Source of the DNA: Arctic95D-9 sp035967665
Lineage (GTDB): Bacteria; Verrucomicrobiota; Verrucomicrobiia; Verrucomicrobiales; DEV007
Length of the DNA: 64,000 nt
Assembly: GCA_035967665.1 (NCBI GenBank)
Contig: JAYWLB010000029.1
Coordinates: 45,249-109,248 of the forward strand
Direction: 5' to 3'
This document shows positions 45,842 to 53,393 of this stretch, piece after piece. Positions within the stretch are counted from its first letter, which is position 1; each line of letters begins with the position of its first letter. The notes beneath the pieces are model-generated. The model was not told the DNA's origin and ran no database searches. It saw nothing but the letters and a program-made list of their open reading frames with translations. Both the position numbers and the translations under genes were made by a program.

Positions 45842-46870
45842 TTACTCCGCAGCCCCGGCCTCAAGCGCCTTGACCCTCTTCATCAATGCCCCGAGCTGCT
45901 TGATACGCATGCTCTCGCGTCGATTTTCCTTCAACGGTTTCGCCGGATAACCGAAATAGGTTCCACCCGGCTCGGTGATGGATTGAATCACTCCGGTTCG
46001 CCCGCCACAGGTGGTCTGATCCGCGATCTCGAGATGCCCCGCGATACCGCACTGAGCCGCGAGAGTCACGTAATTACCAATACGGGTGCTCCCGGAAATT
46101 CCCGTCTGCGCCACGATAATGCAATGCTTCCCGATGATACAGTTGTGGCCGATCTGAACCTGATTATCAATCTTGGTGCCCTCACCGATCACCGTCTCGC
46201 CGAACCGCGCCCGGTCGATCGTGGTTGATGAACCGATTTCGACATCGCTTTCAACCCGGACGATGCCGAGCTGCTCAATCTTCTGATGCCGACCTTCGAC
46301 AAACTCAAAGCCGAATCCATCTCCACCGATGACAACTCCGGGATGAATGATGACACGATCCCCGATGATACAACCTTCGCGAACCGTCACATTCGGTCCG
46401 ATTTCGCAATCTTCACCGATCACAGCCCCTTCAGCAATGACCGTTCCCGCCCCGATGCGCGAGCCCTTACCAACACATGCCTTTGCGGCAACGGTCGCGT
46501 TGGGCTGAATCGACACCTCCGATACATCAAGAATTGCCTCAGGATGCACGAAGGCCGCCTCACTGACGCCGGCAACGAACGCGGGCGGCTTCACGCCGTG
46601 CTCGCGTATAATGGCGTCGAAGGCCATAATCGGGTTCTCAACCCGGATCAAAGCAACCCCTTCCGGAACACTTTCACCGGCAGACGGGACAAGGACAACA
46701 CCAGCTGCGGTTGTCTCAAGCTGCTCGCGATACTTCGCGTTCCCGAAAAAACTCACGCAATCTCCAGCGGCCTGATCCAGCGAGCCAAAGCTGCAGATTT
46801 CCTTTCCCGCATCACCTCGCAGAAGCTCCCCTTCCACCAGTTTCGCAATATCACCAATCGTTGTTTTCAT
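45842..46870 (-). CDS. lpxD: UDP-3-O-acylglucosamine N-acyltransferase LpxD
   Basis: A 342-residue left-handed beta-helix acyltransferase, third step of lipid A synthesis. The N-terminal uridine-binding domain (about 1-100) is followed by hexapeptide repeats (for example VIAEGAVIGEDCEIGPNVTV, IIGDRVIIHPGVVIGGDGFGF). The catalytic His lies in VQIGHNCIIGKHCII. Its presence supports an LPS-type outer membrane. It follows bamA and ompH in the order known from proteobacteria, but an intrinsic terminator separates it from ompH. Confidence 0.95.
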   Translation of the reverse strand: MKTTIGDIAKLVEGELLRGDAGKEICSFGSLDQAAGDCVSFFGNAKYREQLETTAAGVVLVPSAGESVPEGVALIRVENPIMAFDAIIREHGVKPPAFVAGVSEAAFVHPEAILDVSEVSIQPNATVAAKACVGKGSRIGAGTVIAEGAVIGEDCEIGPNVTVREGCIIGDRVIIHPGVVIGGDGFGFEFVEGRHQKIEQLGIVRVESDVEIGSSTTIDRARFGETVIGEGTKIDNQVQIGHNCIIGKHCIIVAQTGISGSTRIGNYVTLAAQCGIAGHLEIADQTTCGGRTGVIQSITEPGGTYFGYPAKPLKENRRESMRIKQLGALMKRVKALEAGAAE

Positions 46871-46887
46871 GATTTAGTTCGATACAC

Positions 46888-46914
46888 AAAAAAAGCGACG
46901 GCACTGACCGTCGC
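46888..46914 (-). terminator. Intrinsic terminator between ompH and lpxD
   Basis: On the minus strand GCGACGG and CCGTCGC form a perfect 7-bp GC-rich stem with a 6-nt loop, followed directly by seven Ts. It lies 38 bp after the ompH stop and 18 bp before the lpxD start, so most bamA-ompH transcripts should end here unless it is an attenuator. Confidence 0.8.
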
Positions 46915-46951
46915 TCCTTCAATTCATTCCGGAAATTCCTCCCGGTGAGGA

Positions 46952-47524
46952 TTACTGCCCCGCGTTCAAGGTGCCGACAACATCAGCAGTGAGGTCAGTT
47001 ACTTTTTCAGAAGTATAAAGAATCGCTTTGTTAGCCTTGGGCAAAAACGACTTATCAAAAATCAGGTCAAGCCCCTGAGACTCAACGATGGTGTTGACCG
47101 TTGATTTGATCTCAGCAACAAGAGTTGCCTCCATCTCAGTTCTCGCAGTGTTCACTTCTGAAGCGGCTTTACGCTGCGCATCAGCAATCTCTTTGGCTTT
47201 AGCCTGACGCTCTGCAGCGAGAGCCTGGAGCTTCTCCATTGCACCCTTACGCTTCTCTTCAGCCAGAGAGGTGTCACGAAACACCTTGTCGAGCTCAGCC
47301 ATCTCGCTGGTCATCTTCTGATAAACCGCCTGACGCTCGTCAAGGTTGGCGCGTTTCTCGTCCGCGAGTTCATTGATCTTCTTCACTTCGATTTCAGTCT
47401 TGTAATACTGATTCAGTGCTTCCTGCATATCGACCACTGCGATTTTGATATCCTGAGCGGATGCAGTGACAGATGTGAGGGCAAAACCAATTGCACAGAA
47501 AAGAGTTGGCAGAGAAAGCTTCAT
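46952..47524 (-). CDS. OmpH/Skp family periplasmic chaperone
   Basis: The ATG at 47524 gives 190 residues with a signal peptide (MKLSLPTLFCAIGFALTSVTASA). The mature protein starts IKIAVVDMQEALNQYYKTE, the Skp beta-strand/helix entry, and is followed by a long Lys/Glu/Ala-rich helical tentacle region (about 50-135) and the closing strand VVESQGLDLIFDKSF. Skp proteins hold outer-membrane proteins in the periplasm on the way to BamA, whose gene lies just upstream. Confidence 0.92.
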   Translation of the reverse strand: MKLSLPTLFCAIGFALTSVTASAQDIKIAVVDMQEALNQYYKTEIEVKKINELADEKRANLDERQAVYQKMTSEMAELDKVFRDTSLAEEKRKGAMEKLQALAAERQAKAKEIADAQRKAASEVNTARTEMEATLVAEIKSTVNTIVESQGLDLIFDKSFLPKANKAILYTSEKVTDLTADVVGTLNAGQ

Positions 47525-47602
47525 GTTTTTCGTAAGAATAATCAGGGAGATTAATTTGTTCAGATTCGAGTGGCCATCAATGATGACCGTAAGAAAGACG
47601 GT

Positions 47603-47630
47603 AAAAGCCCCTGAATTATTAGAGGCTTTC
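47603..47630 (-). terminator. Candidate terminator after bamA
   Basis: On the minus strand a GCCTCT/AGGGGC stem (one G·T pair) with an 8-nt loop is followed by four Ts, 16 bp after the bamA stop and upstream of ompH. It may partly uncouple ompH from bamA. Confidence 0.5.
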
Positions 47631-47645
47631 TTAGGCAAACCTCAA

Positions 47646-49958
47646 TTAGAAGCTTGCACCCATAGTGAACTGGAAGCGTCCACCATCATCGCTGAATCCA
47701 TCGCTCTGAAGAGGAAGCGCATAGTCGAGGCGGACCGGAGCACTTCCGAGGATGAAGAGACGGAGACCAAGACCCCAGTCGGAGTGCATCCCCCCACCGA
47801 TTGATCCGGTAGGACCGTCAGTAACTTCACCCACATCGTAGAAGGCAGCACCGCGGATCTTCTCAACAATCGGATAGGAAACTTCAGCCGTCGCATTCCA
47901 GGACTGATTACCACCGAGGACCTCACCGCTGACAGGGTCACGAGGACCAACATCGCGGTAATCGAAACCACGGAGGCTGTTCGCTCCACCGAGCATGTGA
48001 CGTGTGAAAACGTGGTCACCATTCGCTGAGTTCTGGAATTTACCACTCAGAGTAAAGATACCATCATGTGGAAGAGAGAAGTGCTGAGCACCGCTGATCG
48101 TTGCGATCGTATCATCAACATCACCACCAAGTCCTGCGAATTCAAATCCACCGGAAACCTTGTGCCCTTTACGTGGAAGGAAAACGTTATCACGAGTGTC
48201 ACGAACGACGCTCAAGCCAACCGAACTCTTAACGAACTCACCGTCTTCATTGAGGAACGCCTGAGAAGCACCTGTTTCAGCTTCGACATCGATATTCTCG
48301 AAACGATACTCAACCACTCCGTAAGTGAACTCGCCGAGTGACTTACGAAGAGAAATCGCAGCACCCACTTCAGTCTGGTCATACTGATCACTGAGGAAGA
48401 GAAGGTCGCGGTAGTAAGCTTCACCGGTAAGGGCGAGACGTTGACCGAGGAACCATGGCTCCGTGATCGAGATGCTAGCATCCTTACGCTCGCTACCGGC
48501 ACGAACACTGAGGCGGAAACGCTGCCCGGCACCTGTGAACTGAGGCCAATCGAAGAGATCGAAGTTGGTCTGAGTGATTTCGAAGAAACCGGTAAGACTG
48601 TCAATCGAGCTGAATCCGGCACCGAAGTTGATCGTTCCGGTAGGCTTCTCAACAACACGAACAAGAAGGTCTTTTTCGTCGAGGTAGCTTGTTGGAATTG
48701 GTGAAACTTCGACGTTCTCGAAGTAGTTCATGTTCTGGAGACGACGCTCGGCAACACGTGTCTTCGTCGTGTCGTAGGCCTGACCGGGCTCGAGAGGAAG
48801 CTCGCGACGAATCACTTTGTCCTGAGTCTTGTTGTTACCCTCGATGTGAATCTGGCCGATCTTATACATCTGACCTTCCTCAACGTCGAGAACGACACGA
48901 ACCGCACCGGATCCGGCCTCTTCGAGACGTGGCGTAACACGAACGTCAGCGTAACCGCGACTTCCGTATTCTTCGCTGATCATCTCGATATCATCCTTAA
49001 GCTTGTTACCGGCAAAAGTGTCACCGGCCTTCGTCTTGAGGTAGGGAAGGATATTCTCCTGCATTGAGATAGCAGCCACTCCGCTCACAGCGAGACTGTC
49101 AACCATGTAGGTGTCACCCTCGTCGATCGTCATAACAACGTCGACATACTTGGCATCGGCGCGGAGCCTTGAAACGTTGGTAACACGGGCGTTGAGGTAA
49201 CCGTTGTCGCGATAGAAATCTTCGATGGCACGGACATCCTGGGCAAGCGTCTCAGGATCGGTTGAACCGCCCTTACCGAACATCGTTGTGATTGCCTTCT
49301 CTTTCTGAGTCATCTCATCTTTGAGACGGGCCGCAGTGAAAGCGCTGTTACCGACGAACTCAACATTGCGAAGCACGCCCTGCGTTCCTTCATTAATCGT
49401 GAAGATCACATTGGAATACCCTTCTGCGGAAGGAGCGTCGATACGGTAAGTCACCGTCGCCTCGGAGAATCCCTTCTTACGGTAGAGTTCCTGCATTCCC
49501 GCACGGGCTGTCTGCAAAGCGCTCTCATCGATTGGCTTGTTAACGGTCAGCTCAACCTTCTTAGCCAGCTTTCCGTCATCGATCAGCGTATTACCCACAA
49601 ACTGAGAACCACCGTAAACCGCTCTTGTCTGAGCCACTACGATAAGGCGGACACCACCGCTTGAGTTTTCAGAGAGAATCCGGACGTTCTCAATGTCACC
49701 GCTTGAATAAAGGTTCTTAACATCCTCGTCGACCTGGGCGAGAGAAAGCTTGTCGCCGACGCGTGTCGACATATTGGAAAGGATTCGCTCCGGAGCGACC
49801 GTCTGATTGCCGACATACTGAACGTCGATGTCGGTCACTGTTTTCCCCTCCTGAGCAACTGCTTCGGACTGAGTGCCAATCAATAAGGCAACGCCTAAGG
49901 AAAGCCCCATAAGAGAGCGGCTAAGACGGGATAAGTGACTTTGGGTCAGGAATTTCAT
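47646..49958 (-). CDS. bamA: Outer membrane protein assembly factor BamA
   Basis: The ATG at 49958 gives 770 residues with a signal peptide (LMGLSLGVALLIGTQSEAVA). Five POTRA domains run from about 40 to 440 (for example ITDIDVQYVGNQTV-like start, RNVEFVGNSAFTAARLKDEM, IGQIHIEGNNKTQDKVIRRE), followed by the beta-barrel (about 450-770) with the family's GGANSLRGFDYRDVGP loop and ending in …FQFTMGASF, a typical aromatic C-terminal signal. It inserts beta-barrel proteins into the outer membrane. The 318-bp upstream region is AT-rich. Confidence 0.95.
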   Translation of the reverse strand: MKFLTQSHLSRLSRSLMGLSLGVALLIGTQSEAVAQEGKTVTDIDVQYVGNQTVAPERILSNMSTRVGDKLSLAQVDEDVKNLYSSGDIENVRILSENSSGGVRLIVVAQTRAVYGGSQFVGNTLIDDGKLAKKVELTVNKPIDESALQTARAGMQELYRKKGFSEATVTYRIDAPSAEGYSNVIFTINEGTQGVLRNVEFVGNSAFTAARLKDEMTQKEKAITTMFGKGGSTDPETLAQDVRAIEDFYRDNGYLNARVTNVSRLRADAKYVDVVMTIDEGDTYMVDSLAVSGVAAISMQENILPYLKTKAGDTFAGNKLKDDIEMISEEYGSRGYADVRVTPRLEEAGSGAVRVVLDVEEGQMYKIGQIHIEGNNKTQDKVIRRELPLEPGQAYDTTKTRVAERRLQNMNYFENVEVSPIPTSYLDEKDLLVRVVEKPTGTINFGAGFSSIDSLTGFFEITQTNFDLFDWPQFTGAGQRFRLSVRAGSERKDASISITEPWFLGQRLALTGEAYYRDLLFLSDQYDQTEVGAAISLRKSLGEFTYGVVEYRFENIDVEAETGASQAFLNEDGEFVKSSVGLSVVRDTRDNVFLPRKGHKVSGGFEFAGLGGDVDDTIATISGAQHFSLPHDGIFTLSGKFQNSANGDHVFTRHMLGGANSLRGFDYRDVGPRDPVSGEVLGGNQSWNATAEVSYPIVEKIRGAAFYDVGEVTDGPTGSIGGGMHSDWGLGLRLFILGSAPVRLDYALPLQSDGFSDDGGRFQFTMGASF

Positions 49959-50276
49959 TACAAGCTGTTGTGTTCCGGTGTCGGGAGGGAGTGCAGTGTT
50001 GGTGTTTTCTCCTCCTAACGAAACCCAATTAGATAAATCCAACTGACGCAAGGTCAAGCTGGAATTCTGATCTATTCGGGATAAAAAAGATTCAAAACCA
50101 CCGCACTAAAACGTCATTTCAGTACGACTTCAATCGAATATCGCACTTTGAAAGTTTACGCAAGTTAAACATATCGACATTTATAATAATTAAGATATCT
50201 TAAATATCCGTAGATACAAAAGATATTATCATTTGTCTGCCCAATTGATTTTCACCCTTATTTTTCTAAAAATACC
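49959..50276. promoter_or_regulatory. AT-rich divergent region between bamA and ruvB
   Basis: This 318-bp gene-free stretch becomes strongly AT-rich from about 50150 to 50280 (TTTATAATAATTAAGATAT and neighbouring runs), unlike the GC-rich surroundings. It should hold promoters for both bamA and ruvB. TATAAT at 50181-50186 fits a -10 box, but no convincing -35 partner was seen. No small ORF is supported. Confidence 0.45.
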
Positions 50277-51305
50277 GTGTCTGATTCAATCGCCAACGAT
50301 CCCACAGACCTCCCCACACAGGAGTTCGAGCAGAGCCTGCGCCCGCCCGACTTTGGGGAGTTCTGCGGCCAGGCCAAAGTAAAGGAACGACTTATGCTGA
50401 TGGTGGAAGCGGCAAAGGGGCGGAATGATGCCCTCGACCACGTTCTTCTCTGCGGCCCTCCCGGACTCGGCAAAACCACTCTTGCCCACATCCTCGCGCG
50501 CGGGTTCGGGAGCGAGATCCACATAACGAGCGGCCCGCAGATTGAGAAAGCGGGCGATCTCGCCGGTATTCTGACGAACGTTCAACACGGCGATTTTCTT
50601 TTCATCGACGAGATTCACCGCCTCCACCCTGCAATTGAGGAATACCTCTACCCCGCGATGGAGGATTATAAGCTCGATATCATGATCGATTCGGGTCCCA
50701 ATGCGCGGTCAATTGCGCTCAGTTTGCCCAAATTCACCCTCATCGGTGCGACAACCAAGGCGGGAATGCTGACGCGCCCCCTACTTTCGCGCTTCGGAAT
50801 CACGAACCGCCTAGATTATTATTCGCCCGAAGAGCTCGTCATCATCATCAAACGCTCTGCCGCTCTATTAAAAGTGGCGATCGAAGACAGCGGCGCACTC
50901 GAGATCGGCTCACGGAGCCGGGGAACCCCGCGAATCGCCAACGGACTCCTGCGCTGGGTTCGCGACTACGCCCAGGTCAAAGCCGACAATAACATTACCG
51001 GCGACATCGCCCGCGACGCCCTCGCGATGCTCGACATCGACGAAGACGGTCTCGACGAGATGGACAAACGCATTCTCGAAGCCGTGGTCTTTAAATACGG
51101 AGGCGGCCCCGTTGGCCTGAACTCCATCGCCGTCGCGGTGGGCGAAGATGAAGCGACCATCAACGAAGTCTACGAACCCTTCCTGATTCTAAAGGGATTT
51201 CTCAAACGCACCCCCCGCGGTCGCTCCGCGATGCCCTCGGCCTATCGAAAGCTCGGCGTCAAACCGCCCTCGGGATCCGATAGTGACCAACTGGAACTCC
51301 TCTAA
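50277..51305 (+). CDS. ruvB: Holliday junction branch migration helicase RuvB
   Basis: A 342-residue AAA+ ATPase, GTG start at 50277. Walker A is GPPGLGKTTLAHI, Walker B FIDEIHRL, sensor 1 LIGATTKAGMLTRPL, followed by RFGITNRLDYYSPEEL, SRGTPRIANGLLRWVRDY and the winged-helix C-terminus (GGGPVGLNSIAVAVGED, RTPRGR). RuvB drives branch migration with RuvA. Neither ruvA nor ruvC is in the window. Confidence 0.97.
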   Translation: MSDSIANDPTDLPTQEFEQSLRPPDFGEFCGQAKVKERLMLMVEAAKGRNDALDHVLLCGPPGLGKTTLAHILARGFGSEIHITSGPQIEKAGDLAGILTNVQHGDFLFIDEIHRLHPAIEEYLYPAMEDYKLDIMIDSGPNARSIALSLPKFTLIGATTKAGMLTRPLLSRFGITNRLDYYSPEELVIIIKRSAALLKVAIEDSGALEIGSRSRGTPRIANGLLRWVRDYAQVKADNNITGDIARDALAMLDIDEDGLDEMDKRILEAVVFKYGGGPVGLNSIAVAVGEDEATINEVYEPFLILKGFLKRTPRGRSAMPSAYRKLGVKPPSGSDSDQLELL

Positions 51306-51343
51306 GCCCTTTTCAACCCTCTTTATCTGAACCGCATATCATC

Positions 51344-52237
51344 ATGAGTGATTTTATTATCCAGATTGAAAAGCTAATCAACGCCATCGGCGATCCGGAA
51401 TACCGATACCTCCTCCTCGAACCTCTCATCCTCTACGGAATTATTTCCGGCGTGATCCTCATGATCGTGAGCCTCGCGATGAAGGCCCACAAACTCCAGA
51501 TCGCGGCACTCGTCACCCTCGGCGTCGCGGCGATTGCGCATTCCCCTTATTTGGAAGCGCGACAAGCCGCCCAGCCGAGAATCGAACAGGTTTATAAAAT
51601 CAGCTCACCGGCACGGGTCAAAGGCTTCAAGGAAAACTCACAGTCCTGGGTCGAAAAGGCATGGCAGTTCAAACTCCTTGTCCTCATCACCGTCCTCACC
51701 TTCCTCATCGGAGTGAATCGCAACAAGTTCGGATTCTGGCTCGCGGTCTCATCCGTCGTCCTCGGACTCATTGCCGCAAAAAACACGCTTTGGCTGAACT
51801 ATCAGGACGCCATCGCCTACCACCCCAATCTCCAGACCCACGAAGCTCCCGTGGATAAAAAGGTTGTTTCCGCCCCGCCCCCGAAGGTGAAGAAGGCCAC
51901 CACGGTCACCACATCCGCCCCAGAACCGAAGCCGGAGATCAAAAGCATCCAGCCGAGACCTGTCACCAGGACAGTGCCCCAACAGCAGGCCACCCGGATA
52001 CCCGCCCCGCCGGCAGTGCAACCACTCGCACCCGCAGCACTGACCCGAACCATGTCCACCCCGACGCCACAGCGCCGTCAGATCCCGGGGCCAAGCGGCT
52101 TCGACGCTTCGCGCATTCCCGCGCCTGACATGCCGGTCAACCGCCCCGCACCGGCACCCCGCCCGCAAGCGAGAACAGTCCAGCCTCTCCCCCAATACGG
52201 CGGCTCCCTCCCCTCACCTACTCTGCCGACAAATTGA
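51344..52237 (+). CDS. Membrane protein with a proline-rich C-terminal half; function unknown
   Basis: A 297-residue protein. Hydrophobic segments lie near residues 25-45 (LLLEPLILYGIISGVILMIV), 50-70, 108-122 and 127-148. Residues about 165-297 are almost all Pro, Ala, Thr, Gln and Arg, without periodicity, and are likely disordered. No known domain was recognised. It starts 38 bp after ruvB and its stop overlaps the convergent phosphatase gene by 20 bp. Lineage-restricted, by the look of it. Confidence 0.65.
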   Translation: MSDFIIQIEKLINAIGDPEYRYLLLEPLILYGIISGVILMIVSLAMKAHKLQIAALVTLGVAAIAHSPYLEARQAAQPRIEQVYKISSPARVKGFKENSQSWVEKAWQFKLLVLITVLTFLIGVNRNKFGFWLAVSSVVLGLIAAKNTLWLNYQDAIAYHPNLQTHEAPVDKKVVSAPPPKVKKATTVTTSAPEPKPEIKSIQPRPVTRTVPQQQATRIPAPPAVQPLAPAALTRTMSTPTPQRRQIPGPSGFDASRIPAPDMPVNRPAPAPRPQARTVQPLPQYGGSLPSPTLPTN

Positions 52238-53312
52238 TCGTGTAATGATCGACGACCTTGCCGTCGATGTCCCGCAACTCGAGAAGGACCTCTTTCGTCT
52301 CCCAGTTGATTTCAACGATCCCGAAATTCCGGCTCTGAAAATTCGTCGGACTGACCCGATGACGATTCGGTTCCCCCTTCATCCCTCCGCCGGCCATGCT
52401 GAGCCCGCTGGAAGTCATCTCGTAAACCGCAAAGCCGGGACTGTTCGGGTCTGAGGTTTTCAACTCCATGATCTCCCCCATGTGTCTGTCACCACTCACA
52501 AAGAGAACCGGACCCGTCTCGCAGGATTTCAGCAACTTCAGAAACCGGACCCGCTCGTTGGGAAAATTCTCCCACAATTCCCAGTTGTGATCCTGAGGAA
52601 GAAACTGATAGCTCGACATCACGATCCGCAAATCTGCAGGAGCCTTCAAGACCGCCTCAAGCCACTCCCACTGAGCCGCCCCCAGCACCGTCGCATCAGG
52701 AGAGGTATTCTTCCCGTATGGGCCGTGGGGCCCGCGCTCCGGCAACTCCACAGGACGGCTTCGAAAGTATCGGGTATCCAACTGGATGATCTGAAGCACC
52801 CCGTCATCCGGCCCTTTAAAATACCTGACATCGTATATTCCGGGCCGCTTTCGGGAATCCGCATCCGCCGGCGTATCAAAAAACCGGTGAAAGATCGCCT
52901 CCGAACTGTCGCGCATCGGATACTCAGCACCGCCGTCGTTCACGCCGTAATCATGATCGTCCCACACCGCCAGCACCGGGCAGGTTTTCAAAAGCTGCTG
53001 ATACCCCGTCTTTGCCGCCAGCTTGTCATAGGCGGCCTCCATTTCCCCCATGTCCTCGGTGTCGGCGTAGACATTATCTCCAAGGAAAAGAAACAAATCG
53101 GGGTTCTGAGCAACGATTGCATCCCAGATCGGCTGCTCCCGCTCCTCATTGGCACATGATCCCAGAGCAATTTTCGAAACCGTTTCACTCTCCCGATCCG
53201 CCCCTCCCGCAGGCAAAACAGACAGGGTTAAGAGCGCCACTAAACAGGGTATAATCAAGGACTTAACCCTGTTAACAATACGACCTGACCCTGTTGCTTG
53301 AGACGTTCCCAT
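52218..53312 (-). CDS. PhoD-like alkaline phosphatase/phosphodiesterase
   Basis: A 364-residue exported metallophosphoesterase. Motifs: KIALGSCANEE, FLFLGDNVYADTEDM, VLAVWDDHDYGVNDGG, and FVSGDRHMGEIMEL, which match the PhoD metal centre (a PhoD-like family with a calcineurin-type core). The signal peptide (LIIPCLVALLTLSVLPAGGA) begins late; the first 17 residues come from a repeat motif at 53261-53297, so the start may have been created by insertion of that repeat. Substrate likely phosphodiesters or phosphomonoesters. Confidence 0.85.
   Translation of the reverse strand: MGTSQATGSGRIVNRVKSLIIPCLVALLTLSVLPAGGADRESETVSKIALGSCANEEREQPIWDAIVAQNPDLFLFLGDNVYADTEDMGEMEAAYDKLAAKTGYQQLLKTCPVLAVWDDHDYGVNDGGAEYPMRDSSEAIFHRFFDTPADADSRKRPGIYDVRYFKGPDDGVLQIIQLDTRYFRSRPVELPERGPHGPYGKNTSPDATVLGAAQWEWLEAVLKAPADLRIVMSSYQFLPQDHNWELWENFPNERVRFLKLLKSCETGPVLFVSGDRHMGEIMELKTSDPNSPGFAVYEMTSSGLSMAGGGMKGEPNRHRVSPTNFQSRNFGIVEINWETKEVLLELRDIDGKVVDHYTINLSAE
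53261..53297. repeat. Dispersed GACCTGACCCTGTT motif, copy 3
   Basis: ACTTAACCCTGTTAAC (53261-53276) and GACCTGACCCTGTT (53282-53295) lie side by side within the first codons of the PhoD-like gene. The second block is identical to that at 26820-26833 and near-identical to the chrA copy at 10504. The first block repeats the ACCCTGTT half. Confidence 0.5.
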
Positions 53313-53393
53313 GATCCATCATCCTATACGGAGGGGCGCGGATCGTCATAAATTGTTTTCGCATTCATCGGGTTTTTCTCTTATCTCAGAGCC

